Shown: positions 1 to 11,777 of the stretch, piece by piece
How the letters are laid out: each line of letters starts with the position of its first letter
Position numbering within the stretch: position 1 is the stretch's first letter
NCBI GenBank assembly: GCA_002529455.1
Contig: NYMS01000003.1
Span: 1 to 64,000, forward strand
Direction of reading: 5' to 3'
Origin: Glycomyces fuscus
Lineage (GTDB): Bacteria; Actinomycetota; Actinomycetes; Streptosporangiales; Streptosporangiaceae
DNA length: 64,000 bases
Notes under the pieces: model-generated
The model's input: only the letters and a program-made list of their open reading frames with translations
What the model was told of the DNA's origin: nothing
Databases searched by the model: none
Program-made: the position numbers and the translations under genes

Positions 1-717
1 ACAACCGGGCCAAGTACCAACGCGAACTGCGCACACACCACCAGACCCGGGCCAAGCACAACAGAGGAGATCGGGCAGGCCACCCGCCCGGCAGGGACCC
101 GGACCCACCGCCCCGGGAATGACCCCCGGCCCCCGCCCTCCGTCCGTGGCCCAGTGGCCACGGCGAGAAGGCCCGTGCCCGCCACCGCGGACCTGCGCTG
201 CCCCGGTGTGCGCACACACCACCAGCGGTCCGCCCCCACGCAGCGACCACCATCGCCCCCGTCGCCCTCCCCCCGCCACTGGGGCCGGTAGCGCTGCCCG
301 GGGCCGGAGGGTCCACTCGCCCTTGGTGCCAACGCAGCAGAGTCCCACCACCCCCGAACCCCAGGCGTTGCTCGCCCTCCCGCACCACCACGCGGCAGCT
401 GGTGCCGCTGCCTCGGCCACCACCCTTGGGCAGAGCGTGGAGCTGCGCCCTCAATCACCCGCAGCCTTTGGTGCCGACGCGGCAGAGCTCAGCCATCCGG
501 CTTCGGCCGGCGTCGCCCGTGGCCTGCGCCACCTCGCGGCAGCTGGCGCCACCGCTGGAGCGAACAACCATTCCCGAACCCCGACCGTTGACCGCCCTCC
601 CACAGCAGCGCCCACGACAGCTCCAGGAGTCCCCGGAAAGGACCCGCCACCGAGCGAGGGGCCCTCCTCCCCAGCTCGCGTCACGGTCTGTCGCCGCCCC
701 CGGCCATACTGGGGCCG
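1..717. repeat. Non-coding, repeat-rich stretch upstream of the helicase gene
   Basis: No convincing gene is seen. The open frames here are proline/arginine-rich low-complexity translations without recognisable domains. A 17-bp block, TGCGCACACACCACCAG, occurs exactly at 28-44 and 209-225. The opening bases repeat after about 43 bp (CCGGGCCAAG at 5-14 and 48-57), so the left edge may cut a longer array. Three further blocks recur imperfectly in shuffled order: 321-342 with 465-487, 388-411 with 531-558, and 353-386 with 573-606. The offsets differ (about 144, 143 and 220 bp), so this is a mosaic, not one tandem array. Confidence 0.5.
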
Positions 718-3785
<3,068 letters not shown>

Positions 3786-3789
<4 letters not shown>

Positions 3790-4502
3790 GCACGTGGTCG
3801 CCGCTGTTCGCGCAGGCCCTGGGAGAGCCGGGACGGGTCGCCGGGGGCGCCCGGGTGGAGCGGCTGTCGGTGCGTCCGGGCGAGGTCACGGGGCGGGTGC
3901 GCGGTCCGGGCGCGCACGAGGTGAGCCTGATCCGCACGGTGCCGCCCGAGGCCGAGTGGGAGCGCCTGTGCGCCGCGCTGGCCTCCCAGCCGGTCTTCCG
4001 CGCCCGGATCCTGGCCGGTGAGCTGCCGGTGGCGGCGGCCCGGGTGTTCTCGCTGCTGGGGTGGGACCTGGTGCCGCGCGGGTGGGACGCGCTGGTGGCG
4101 ACCTGCTCCTGTGACCGGTGGGACGCCAGGTGCGCGCACCTGGCGGTGGCGGTGGCGGAGCTGGGCGCCGAGGCCGACCGCGACCCGTTCACGCTGACCC
4201 GGTGGCTGGGCCGGGAGCGGCGTGCGCTCGTGGCGCAGGTCAAAGCGCTTTCTTCGGCCGCCGCAAAAGGATTTCCGGGCGAAGAGACGACATTCGGGAA
4301 AAACGACGGAGAAGCGGCATCGGATACCGTCGACGCCCCCTCTCCCCCGCCAGGCGCGGCGGCCCCCTCCTCGGCCGCCGAGTTCTGGTCCGCGCCGCCG
4401 CTTCCCGCGCCGCCGCGCCCTCCGCGGGACTCCGGCGAGCGCGTCAGGGCCGCGGCTCCCGGGCTCGTGGCCGATGATCTGCCCGGTTTCGGACAACCGT
4501 GA
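3786..4502 (+). CDS. SWIM zinc-finger protein
   Basis: 238 aa. A CxCx6CxH zinc-binding motif (CSCDRWDARCAH, residues 107-118) defines a SWIM finger, a small DNA- or protein-binding module often encoded beside SNF2 helicases. I start it at the GTG at 3786, which overlaps the helicase stop by 4 bp; the open frame runs further upstream inside the helicase gene but has no family support there. The C-terminal 90 residues are Pro/Ala-rich, probably disordered, and use more AT-rich codons around 4240-4330 than the rest. It most likely forms a functional unit with the helicase. Confidence 0.85.
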
Positions 4503-4643
4503 ACAGGGACCGGAAACATGAGCGTATGGGCGGCCGAATACGCACTTCGAACTTTGTTGTGGAAAGCTCCGCAAGGCCGTGGAAACACGGTTACCATTCG
4601 CCCAGAGAACTCGCCTCCTCACTTCTTCGGATGGGTATCCTTC

Positions 4644-5480
4644 ATGGCCGATCACTTCCCCCCCAACATCGACATGGAAACTCCCAGTATCGCACGCATG
4701 TACGACTACCTCCTGGGGGGCAAGGACAACTTCGAGGCCGACCGCAAGGCCTGCGAGGCGCTCGCGGACGGCATCCCCGAGCTGGTCTCCTTCGCCAACG
4801 ACAACCGCGCCTACCTCTCACGCGCGGTGGAGTACGTGGCGGCCCAGGGGGTGGAGCAGTTCCTCGACCTGGGGGCCGGCCTGCCCACCGCCAACAACAC
4901 CCACCACGCGGCCCAGCAGGCCAACCCGCGCGCCCGGGTGGTCTACGTCGACCACGACCCCATCGTGCTCGCGCACGGCCGGGCGCTGATCAGCGACAGC
5001 GGGCAGACCTCGTTCCTGCTGGCGGACATCCGCGAAACCGACGAGATCCTGAGTTCTCCCGAGACCACCAGGCTCATCGACACCGACCTGCCCGTGTGCG
5101 TGATGCTGGTCTCGCTGCTGCACTGCATCCCCGACGACAGCGACCCGTTCGGCATGGTGAGCGCCCTCATGGACCGCCTCGCGCCGGGCTCGTGCCTGAT
5201 CTCCTCCCACATCGTCTCCGACGACCCGGCCTCCGCCGTGTGGATGACCGACAAGATCCTGTCCTTCGGCACCCCCTGGGGCCGGGTGCGCAGCCCCCAG
5301 GAGGCCTCGGCGGTCTTCGAGGGCCTGGAGCTGGCCAGCCCCTGGATCGACGGGCGCGACGAGGGCCCCCGCGCGGTGGACTGCGCCACCTGGCGCCACC
5401 CGGACGCCGACCCCGTGTCCCGCCCCGCCGACCCCGCGGTCAAGCTGTGGGAGCTGGCGGGCGTGGCCTTCAAGCGCTGA
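4644..5480 (+). CDS. DUF574-family SAM-dependent methyltransferase
   Basis: 278 aa, the usual size for this actinomycete family (PF04672). The N-terminal signature IARMYDYLLGGKDNFEADR and the Rossmann motif FLDLGAGLPTANNTHHAA, followed by VVYVDHDPIVL, identify it. The substrate is unknown; characterised relatives are few. The frame is open from 4518, but residues before MADHFPPNID do not match the family, so 4644 is preferred. No good ribosome-binding site precedes it, so the start is uncertain (4674 is an alternative). These genes often neighbour XRE/DUF397 pairs; none is seen here. A GC hairpin follows the stop. Confidence 0.85.
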   Translation: MADHFPPNIDMETPSIARMYDYLLGGKDNFEADRKACEALADGIPELVSFANDNRAYLSRAVEYVAAQGVEQFLDLGAGLPTANNTHHAAQQANPRARVVYVDHDPIVLAHGRALISDSGQTSFLLADIRETDEILSSPETTRLIDTDLPVCVMLVSLLHCIPDDSDPFGMVSALMDRLAPGSCLISSHIVSDDPASAVWMTDKILSFGTPWGRVRSPQEASAVFEGLELASPWIDGRDEGPRAVDCATWRHPDADPVSRPADPAVKLWELAGVAFKR

Positions 5481-5488
5481 CGCGGCCG

Positions 5489-5507
5489 CCCGGCGCTCAG
5501 CGCCGGG
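5489..5507 (+). terminator. Hairpin after the DUF574 gene
   Basis: CCCGGCGC-TCA-GCGCCGGG, a perfect 8-bp stem starting 9 bp after the stop codon. There is no U-tract, as is usual in this GC range. Confidence 0.6.
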
Positions 5508-5635
5508 TCCACCCGCCCCCGGACCCGTGGGCGCACGACCGGGCCAGGACACGGTCCGCGCCCCCGGCCCCGCGGCCCCGGGGGCGCGGGCGCGCGCCCG
5601 ACCGCGTGGCCCCGCCCCACCGGGCGGCCGCACGG

Positions 5636-5670
5636 GGGTGCTGGTCAGCGCACGACCCTGACCAGCACCC
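5636..5670 (-). terminator. Hairpin after the pca operon
   Basis: GGGTGCTGGTCAG and CTGACCAGCACCC form a perfect 13-bp stem with a 9-nt loop, 8 bp beyond the pcaL stop. It probably ends the pca transcript. Confidence 0.7.
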
Positions 5671-5678
5671 TGTCACGC

Positions 5679-6815
5679 TCACGCCTCCTGCTCGGCGAAG
5701 ACCTCCTGGGCGATACCGAAGGCCTTGTTCGCGGCGGGCACCCCGCAGTAGACGGCGGCCTGGAGGAACACCTCGCCGATCTCGTCGGGGTCGAGCCCGT
5801 TGCGCAGCGCGGCGCGCACGTGCATGGCCAGCTCGTTCCAGTGGCCGTGCGCGACCAGCGCGGTGAGCACCATGCAGCTGCGGGTGCGGCGGTCCAGTCC
5901 CGGGCGGGTCCAGACCTCCCCCCAGGCGTAGCGGGTGATGAGGTCCTGGAACGGCTCGGTGAAGCCGGTCGTGCGCGCCCGGGCGCGGTCCACGTGCTCG
6001 TCGCCCAGCACGGCGCGGCGCACCCGTGTCCCCGCGCCGTGGCGGTCGGCGGACGCGAAGTGCTGGGTGAGCAGGGTGTTGACCTTGGTGCTCTGCTGCC
6101 AGGACAGCAGGTGCGCGGCCTCCTCCAGCACCACCAGGCGCGCGCCGGGGATCCGCTCGGCGATCAGCCCGGCGTGCCCGGCCACAGGCGTGGCGGGGTC
6201 GTCGGCCCCGGCGACGACCAGCGTGGGCGCGCTGATCCGGTGCAGGTCCTCGCGCACGTCGTGGGTCTGGATGGCCCCGCAGCAGCCCGCGTACCCCTCC
6301 GGCGCGGTGGACGCGACCTGGTCGCGCAGCGCGGCGACCTCGGCGGGACGGTCCTTGACGAAGGCGGGGGTGAACCAGCGCTCCACCACGGAGTCCGCCA
6401 CGGCCCCGGTGCCCTCGGCGCGCACCAGCGCGGCGCGGTCCCGCCAGTTCCCGGCCGGGCCCATGTGGGGGGAGGTGGCCAGCAGGGCCAGGCGGTCCAC
6501 GCGCTCGGGGTGGTGCACGGCGAGCCACTGGCCGACCATGCCGCCGATGGACAGCCCCGCGTAGTGGGCGCGTTCGACGCCCAGCCGGTCCATCAGCGCG
6601 ATGACGTCGCCGCCCAGGTCGGCCATGCTGTAGGGCCCGTCGGGGACGGGCGAGCCGCCGTGCCCGCGGTGGTCGAAGCGGATCACCCGGAACACGGTCG
6701 AGAGCGCCTCGACCTGCGGGTCCCACATCCGCGTGGTGGTGCCCAGGGAGCCGCCGAGCAGCAGGGGCGGTGCGTCGGCCGGTCCGCTCTCCGTGTGGTG
6801 CAGGTCAACGCTCAT
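5679..6815 (-). CDS. pcaL: Fused 3-oxoadipate enol-lactonase / 4-carboxymuconolactone decarboxylase
   Basis: 378 aa, a fusion of PcaD and PcaC as described for Rhodococcus PcaL. The N-terminal alpha/beta hydrolase (about residues 1-260) has the nucleophile elbow GLSIGG (Ser89), an acid in VVAGADDPATPV and a His in EEAAHLLSW. It hydrolyses 3-oxoadipate enol-lactone. The C-terminal domain (about 265-378) is a carboxymuconolactone decarboxylase ending in the conserved run VYCGVPAANKAF. Together they carry out two successive steps in the cytoplasm. The ATG at 6815 has GAAGGAGT upstream and overlaps the end of pcaB by 11 bp. Last gene of the operon. Confidence 0.95.
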   Translation of the reverse strand: MSVDLHHTESGPADAPPLLLGGSLGTTTRMWDPQVEALSTVFRVIRFDHRGHGGSPVPDGPYSMADLGGDVIALMDRLGVERAHYAGLSIGGMVGQWLAVHHPERVDRLALLATSPHMGPAGNWRDRAALVRAEGTGAVADSVVERWFTPAFVKDRPAEVAALRDQVASTAPEGYAGCCGAIQTHDVREDLHRISAPTLVVAGADDPATPVAGHAGLIAERIPGARLVVLEEAAHLLSWQQSTKVNTLLTQHFASADRHGAGTRVRRAVLGDEHVDRARARTTGFTEPFQDLITRYAWGEVWTRPGLDRRTRSCMVLTALVAHGHWNELAMHVRAALRNGLDPDEIGEVFLQAAVYCGVPAANKAFGIAQEVFAEQEA

Positions 6816-8253
6816 CGGGTCCTCGTACTCCTTCTTCGCTGTCGGTGTCCGCCGTGCGGCCGGTGCCGCCCACGGAACCGGTGTTCTCCCCGGGGCCGGT
6901 TCCCTCCACGGGGCCGGCCCAACCCGGTCCGGCGCCGGTGACCCGGTCGGTGAACACCGGGGCCGAGCCCAGGTACCCGGCCGGGTCGAGCAGGGCGCGG
7001 ATCCGCTCGCCGCCGCGGACGCCGTCGAGGCGCTCGGTGAGGACCTCGGCCAGCTCCCGGCCGGAGCCGACGGCCTCCCGGCAGGCTTCGGCGACCAGGC
7101 GGTGGGCGTCCATGCGGCCGAGTTCGGGGGCCAGGTCGGCGGTGACGCGCTCGGACAGGGCCAGGCCGCCGGTGGCGTCGAGGTTGGCGCGCATGCGCAC
7201 GGCGTCCACCCGCAGCCGGGCGGTGCTGGTGCGCAGCCAGGCCACGGCGGCGCCGGTGCGGCGCAGCAGGTCGGTGAGGGGCAGCCACTCGGCGTGCCAG
7301 CTCCCGGCGGCCCTCTGGTGCTCCTGGATCTGGGCGGCGAACAGGTTGGCCACGAGTCCGGGGGCCTGGCGGGCGCTGGCCAGGGCGCTGACGGCCGCGA
7401 CGGGGTTGCGCTTGTGCGGCAGGGTGGAGGAGCCGCCGACGCCGGGGCCGCCGTCCTCGACCAGTTCGCCCACCTCGGTCTGGGCGAGGAGCACGATGTC
7501 CTGGGCGGCGGTGCCGACCGCCCCGCAGGTCCGGCCCAGGGCCCCGGCCAGTTCGGCGATCCTGCCGCGCTCGGTGTGCCAGGGCAGGACCGGTTCGGCC
7601 AGGCCCAGGCGGGCGGCCAGGGCCGCGGTGACGGCGGGTCCGTCCCCGCCGAGGGAGGCCAGGGTGCCGACGGCGCCGCCGAACTGCACGGCCAGGCGGC
7701 GCTCCAGCACGTGCTGGAGCTGGTCCGCGGCCTCGGCCAGCCCGTTGGCCCACCCCGCGGCGACCGCGCCGAAGGTGGTGGGCAGGGCCTGCTGGAGCAG
7801 GGTGCGGCCGGGCATGGCGGTGGTGCGGTGCGCCTCGGCCAGGCCGCGCAGGTGGTCGGCGAGCGCGCGCAGGTCGGTGAGCAGGGCGGCGCCCGCGCGG
7901 CGGGCGAGCAGCATGGCGCCGGTGTCCATGACGTCCTGGCTGGTGGCACCCCGGTGCACGTGGCGGGCCGCCTCGGGGTCGGTCTCGCGCACCCGGGCGG
8001 TGAGTTCCCCGACCAGGGGGATGACCGGGTTGCCGCCGCCGGCGGCGGCCCGGCCCAGGGCGGCCGGGTCGTAGCGGTCGGCGCGGCAGGCGGCGGCGAC
8101 GGCCTCGGCGTGCTCCGCGGGCAGGGCTCCGGTGTCGGCGAGGGCGTGCGCGAGGGCGGCCTCCACGTCGAGCAGGGCCTGGAGCCAGGCGGTGTCGTCG
8201 GTGAGCGCGGCCAGCGGGCCGTGGTCGAGGACACCGTCGAACAGACCGGTCAC
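6805..8253 (-). CDS. pcaB: 3-carboxy-cis,cis-muconate cycloisomerase
   Basis: 482 aa member of the fumarase/aspartase superfamily that turns 3-carboxymuconate into 4-carboxymuconolactone. The superfamily signature GSSTLPHKRNP is intact, and the N-terminus (LFDGVLDHG) fits the family. The GTG at 8253 is chosen because GGAGGAAA lies just upstream. The last 30 or so residues are Gly/Thr-rich and look like a disordered tail. The gene lies between pcaG and pcaL, with a large hairpin in the 113-bp gap to pcaG. Confidence 0.95.
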   Translation of the reverse strand: MTGLFDGVLDHGPLAALTDDTAWLQALLDVEAALAHALADTGALPAEHAEAVAAACRADRYDPAALGRAAAGGGNPVIPLVGELTARVRETDPEAARHVHRGATSQDVMDTGAMLLARRAGAALLTDLRALADHLRGLAEAHRTTAMPGRTLLQQALPTTFGAVAAGWANGLAEAADQLQHVLERRLAVQFGGAVGTLASLGGDGPAVTAALAARLGLAEPVLPWHTERGRIAELAGALGRTCGAVGTAAQDIVLLAQTEVGELVEDGGPGVGGSSTLPHKRNPVAAVSALASARQAPGLVANLFAAQIQEHQRAAGSWHAEWLPLTDLLRRTGAAVAWLRTSTARLRVDAVRMRANLDATGGLALSERVTADLAPELGRMDAHRLVAEACREAVGSGRELAEVLTERLDGVRGGERIRALLDPAGYLGSAPVFTDRVTGAGPGWAGPVEGTGPGENTGSVGGTGRTADTDSEEGVRGPDER

Positions 8254-8307
8254 GGGTTTCCTCCAGGACGCGTCGTGGCGGTTGGCACCGGTTTTGCGGG
8301 GCGGCGC

Positions 8308-8350
8308 GGGGGCGGCCGCCGTGGAACCGTCGGCCGCGGCGGCCGCCCCC
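8308..8350 (-). promoter_or_regulatory. Intercistronic 13-bp hairpin between pcaG and pcaB
   Basis: GGGGGCGGCCGCC and GGCGGCCGCCCCC pair perfectly around a 17-nt loop. It sits inside the operon, 16 bp after the pcaG stop and 54 bp before the pcaB start. It may be a partial terminator or a processing/stabilising element that sets the ratio of dioxygenase to downstream enzymes. Confidence 0.5.
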
Positions 8351-8366
8351 TGCGGGTCCTCCTTCG

Positions 8367-8930
8367 TCAGACGTCGAAGAAGACGGTCTCCCCCTCGCCC
8401 TGGAGGCGGATGTCGAAGCGGTACCCGCCCTCCTCCCGGCGGGCGAGGAGGGTGGCCCGGGCCCCGGGGTCCCCGATGCCGCCCAGCACCGGGTCGGCGG
8501 CGTTGGCGGCCTCCTCCTCGGGAAAGTACACGCGGGTGACGACCCGGTTCAGCATGCCGCGCGCGAACACCGACACGTCGACGTGCGGCGCCTGGTCCCC
8601 GCCCGGCCCGGGGACGGCGCCGGGCTTGAGGGTGAGGATCCCGTAGTTCCCGGCGGCGTCGGTGGGGCAGCGCCCGAAGGCGCGAAACCCCGGGTGGGGC
8701 CGGGCTCCGCGCGGGTCGTCGGGGTGGTCGAAGCGCCCGTCGGGGTCGGCCTGCCAGGTCTCGACGAGGGCGTCGGGGACCGTGGCGCCCGCCCCGTCGT
8801 ACACGGTGCCGCGGATCCACACCGCGCCCGGCGTGCCCTCGGCCACGGCGTAGGGGCCGTCCGGCCAGGGCAGGCCGATGTGCAGGTAGGGGCCGACCGT
8901 CTGGGACGGGGTGGTGGGGTACCTGCTCAC
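8367..8930 (-). CDS. pcaG: Protocatechuate 3,4-dioxygenase, alpha subunit
   Basis: 187 aa intradiol ring-cleavage dioxygenase subunit. The start region YPTTPSQTVGPYLHIGL is diagnostic of PcaG, and VRI/TVYDGAG...VPDALVETWQAD is the intradiol core. As expected for the alpha subunit it lacks the His-x-His iron ligand pair kept in PcaH. It forms the (alpha-beta)-Fe enzyme that cleaves protocatechuate to 3-carboxy-cis,cis-muconate. The GTG at 8930 overlaps the pcaH stop by 4 bp, consistent with coupled, equimolar synthesis. Confidence 0.95.
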   Translation of the reverse strand: MSRYPTTPSQTVGPYLHIGLPWPDGPYAVAEGTPGAVWIRGTVYDGAGATVPDALVETWQADPDGRFDHPDDPRGARPHPGFRAFGRCPTDAAGNYGILTLKPGAVPGPGGDQAPHVDVSVFARGMLNRVVTRVYFPEEEAANAADPVLGGIGDPGARATLLARREEGGYRFDIRLQGEGETVFFDV

Positions 8931-9691
8931 TCGTCGTCCTCCAGGATCTCTTCCTCCGACTCGAACGGGGTCTGCTCGCGCCCGCGCAGCACGATGTCCC
9001 AGCGGTAGGCCAGCGCCCACTCGGGTTCGGTGGTGTCGTGGTCGTAGCGGGCGAGCATGCGCTCGCGCGCCTTCGGGTCCGGGACCGAGTTCCACATGGG
9101 GTCCTGGAAGAACAGCGGGTCGTCGGGGAAGTACATCTGGGTGACCAGGCGCTGGGTGAAGGCCCGGCCGAACAGGGAGAAGTGGATGTGCGCGGGCCGC
9201 CAGGCGTTCTGGTGGTTGCGCCAGGGGTAGGCGCCGGGGCGGACGGTGACGAACCGGTAGCGGCCCCCGGCGTCGGTCAGCGCGCGCCCGACACCGCTGA
9301 AGTGCGGGTCGAGCGGGGCGGGCCAGTTGTCGCCGCTGTGGCGGTAGCGCCCGGACGCGTTGGCCTGCCAGACCTCCACCAGCGTGTGCGGCACGGGGGC
9401 GCCGCCGCTGTCGCGCACCTGGCCGTGCACGATGATGCGCTGGCCCTGGGGTTCCCCGTCGTGCTGGCGGGTGAGGTCGTGGTCGAGTTCGCCGAGGCGG
9501 TCCTGGCCCAGGACGGGCGCGGTGATCTCGGTGAGCGTGTGCGGGAGCAGGGTGAGCGGGCGCTGGGGGTGGCGCAGTGCGGTGCTCCCGTACCCGGGGT
9601 AGTCCAGCGGCGGGTGGCTGTCGTGGTCGCGGACGTAGCCGGGCACGTGCAGCCCGGGCGCCGTGCGCGCCGCGTCGGGTGGGGTGGGCAT
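8927..9691 (-). CDS. pcaH: Protocatechuate 3,4-dioxygenase, beta subunit
   Basis: 254 aa catalytic subunit. The family's non-haem Fe(III) ligands can be placed: Tyr in SGRYRHSG, Tyr in RPGAYPWRN, and the two His in PAHIHFSLFG. LVEVWQANASGRYRH is the intradiol signature. The ATG at 9691 has GGAGGAG 11 bp upstream. The acidic tail (ESEEEILEDDE) extends slightly past the usual end. It precedes pcaG and overlaps it by 4 bp. Confidence 0.96.
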   Translation of the reverse strand: MPTPPDAARTAPGLHVPGYVRDHDSHPPLDYPGYGSTALRHPQRPLTLLPHTLTEITAPVLGQDRLGELDHDLTRQHDGEPQGQRIIVHGQVRDSGGAPVPHTLVEVWQANASGRYRHSGDNWPAPLDPHFSGVGRALTDAGGRYRFVTVRPGAYPWRNHQNAWRPAHIHFSLFGRAFTQRLVTQMYFPDDPLFFQDPMWNSVPDPKARERMLARYDHDTTEPEWALAYRWDIVLRGREQTPFESEEEILEDDE

Positions 9692-9744
9692 GGCGGGTGC
9701 TCCTCCGTCTCGTGCGGCACCGGCTCCCGGTGGCCGCGGGGGTT

Positions 9745-10920
9745 TCAGGCCTGGAGGACGACGGCCAGGCCCTGGCCGACGCCGATGCACAGCGCCGCCA
9801 GCCCCCACCCTCCGCCGCGCCGCCGCAGTTCGTGGGCGAGCGAGCCGAGGACGCGGGCGCCGGAGGCGCCCAGCGGGTGGCCGATGGCGATGGCGCCTCC
9901 GTTGGGGTTGACGATGCCGGGGTCCAGCCCCCTCCAGCTGCGGACGCAGGCCAGGGACTGGGCGGCGAAGGCCTCGTTGAGCTCGACCACGGACAGGTCG
10001 CCCCAGCCGATCCCGGCGCGTTCGAGGGCGGTCTCGGCGGCGCGGACGGGACCGATGCCGAACACGTCGGGGTCCACTCCGGCGGCGCCGCGTCCGGCGA
10101 TGCGGGCCATGGGCTCCAGGCCGGCGGCCTCGGCGGCGGCCCGGGTGCCCAGCAGCAGGGCCGCCGCGCCGTCGTTGAGCGGCGAGGCGTTGCCCGCGGT
10201 GATGGTGCCCCCGGCGCGGAAGGCGGGTTGGAGCGCGGCGAGCTTGTCGGCGGAGGTCTCGCGGATGGACTCGTCGCGGTCCAGGTGTGCGCCGGGGACC
10301 TGGACGATCTCGTCGTCGAAGACCCCCCTGGCCCAGGCCTCGGCGGCCCTGGTGTGGCTGGCCAGGGCGAAGGCGTCCTGGTCGGCGCGGGAGATCCCGT
10401 GCTGCCCGGCCAGCCCCTCGGTGCCCTCGCCGAGGGAGACCGTCCACCGTACGGGCATGCGGGGGTTGACCATGCGCCAGCCCAGGGTGGTGGAGTGCAG
10501 GGCGGCGTCGGCGGCGGGGAAGCCCTTGGCCGGTTTGGGCATCACCCAGGGGGCGCGGCTCATGGACTCCACTCCCCCGGCCACGGCCAGGGAGGCGTCG
10601 CCGACCTGGATGGCCCGGCTGGCCTGGACGGCCGCCTCCAGGCCGGAGCCGCACAGGCGGTTGACGGTGACCCCCGGCACCGAGGTGGGCAGCCCGGCCA
10701 GCAGGGAGGCCATGCGGGCGACGTTGCGGTTCTCCTCGCCCGCTCCGTTGGCGTTGCCGAGGACGACCTCGTCGACGGCGGCGGCGTCCAGGCCGGGCGC
10801 GCGCTCGAGGAGGGCGCCCACGACGTGGGCGGCCAGGTCGTCGGGGCGGACCCCCGACAGGGCGCCGCCGTACCTGCCGAAGGGCGTGCGGACGGCGTCG
10901 AGGATGTGGACGTCGGTCAC
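9745..10920 (-). CDS. pcaF: 3-oxoadipyl-CoA thiolase
   Basis: 391 aa thiolase that cleaves 3-oxoadipyl-CoA to succinyl-CoA and acetyl-CoA, the last pathway step. Catalytic Cys in NRLCGSGLEAA (near residue 90), His in NPNGGAIAIGHPLGASGAR, and the C-terminal Cys in LCIGVGQG are all present. I take the GTG at 10920 (VTDVHILDAVRTPFGRYGG). The 101-bp gap to pcaJ holds a 15-bp palindrome that may be a second regulatory site. Paralogous acetyl-CoA acetyltransferases look alike; context fixes the assignment. Confidence 0.93.
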   Translation of the reverse strand: MTDVHILDAVRTPFGRYGGALSGVRPDDLAAHVVGALLERAPGLDAAAVDEVVLGNANGAGEENRNVARMASLLAGLPTSVPGVTVNRLCGSGLEAAVQASRAIQVGDASLAVAGGVESMSRAPWVMPKPAKGFPAADAALHSTTLGWRMVNPRMPVRWTVSLGEGTEGLAGQHGISRADQDAFALASHTRAAEAWARGVFDDEIVQVPGAHLDRDESIRETSADKLAALQPAFRAGGTITAGNASPLNDGAAALLLGTRAAAEAAGLEPMARIAGRGAAGVDPDVFGIGPVRAAETALERAGIGWGDLSVVELNEAFAAQSLACVRSWRGLDPGIVNPNGGAIAIGHPLGASGARVLGSLAHELRRRGGGWGLAALCIGVGQGLAVVLQA

Positions 10921-10977
10921 CGTGGACCTCCTGGTGCGGTGCGGCCGGCGGGAGGTCCGGCCGCGGGCGAACTGGAA

Positions 10978-10992
10978 CCTGACAACGTCAGG
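10978..10992. promoter_or_regulatory. Palindrome upstream of pcaF
   Basis: CCTGAC-AAC-GTCAGG, perfect 6-bp arms, 58 bp upstream of the pcaF start in the gap after pcaJ. It may be an operator for an internal promoter or a short hairpin; sequence alone does not decide. Confidence 0.35.
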
Positions 10993-11021
10993 CAAACATG
11001 GGGTGCGACTGCGCCTCCCCC

Positions 11022-11777
11022 TCAGGCGGCCCCGGTCAGGGAGCGCACCACCGCCAGCTCCCCGCCCGTGGGCTCGGGCGTGACGGCGAGGTCCCCGGCC
11101 ACGGTGAGGTCCCAGCCGGTGGCCTCGCGGACCGCGTCCGCCTCCACGCCCGGGTGCACGCCGGTCAGGACGAGCTCGCGGGTGGCGGGGTCGGGTTCGA
11201 GCACGCCGAGGTCGGTGATCACCCGCACCGGGCCGGCGCCGCGCAGGCCCAGGCGCTCGCGGTCGCCGGGGCCCGAGCCGTGGCCGACCGAGGTGACGAA
11301 GTCGACCCGCTCCACGAAGGCGCGGCGGCTGTGCCGCATGATGACGATGACCTCGCGGCAGGAGGCGGCGATCTCGGGGGCGCCGCCCGCCCCGGGCAGG
11401 CGCACCTCGGGATCGGCGTAGTCGCCGATGACGGTGGTGTTGATGTTGGCGTACCGGTCGATCTGGGCGGCGCCGAGGAAGCCCATGTCGATCCGCCCGG
11501 CCTGGAGCCAGTAGTTGAAGACCTCGGGGACCGAGACCACGGTGTCGGCGGTGTCGGCGAGGACGCCGTCGCCGATGGACAGCGGCAGGTGGTCCGGGAC
11601 GGTGCCCAGGGTGCCGGACTCGTAGATCATCCACAGGCTCGGGGCGTGGGTGCGGCGGGCCACGTTCGCCGCGGTGCTGGGCAGGCCGATGCCGACGAAG
11701 CAGGACATCCCGTCGCGCAGCGAGCGCGCCGCGGTGACGGTCATGATCTCGTCGGAGGTCCAGGTCGCGGTGGTCAC
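11022..11777 (-). CDS. pcaJ: 3-oxoadipate CoA-transferase, subunit B
   Basis: 251 aa. A family I CoA-transferase beta-type subunit with GIGLPSTAANVA near residue 30 and the candidate catalytic Glu in MIYESGTLG. With PcaI it moves CoA from succinyl-CoA to 3-oxoadipate. The GTG at 11777 overlaps the pcaI stop by 4 bp. Confidence 0.93.
   Translation of the reverse strand: MTTATWTSDEIMTVTAARSLRDGMSCFVGIGLPSTAANVARRTHAPSLWMIYESGTLGTVPDHLPLSIGDGVLADTADTVVSVPEVFNYWLQAGRIDMGFLGAAQIDRYANINTTVIGDYADPEVRLPGAGGAPEIAASCREVIVIMRHSRRAFVERVDFVTSVGHGSGPGDRERLGLRGAGPVRVITDLGVLEPDPATRELVLTGVHPGVEADAVREATGWDLTVAGDLAVTPEPTGGELAVVRSLTGAA

Noticed and set aside
4518..4643. N-terminal extension of the DUF574 methyltransferase
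   Set aside because: 42 residues without family similarity; typical members start close to the MADHFPPNID position.
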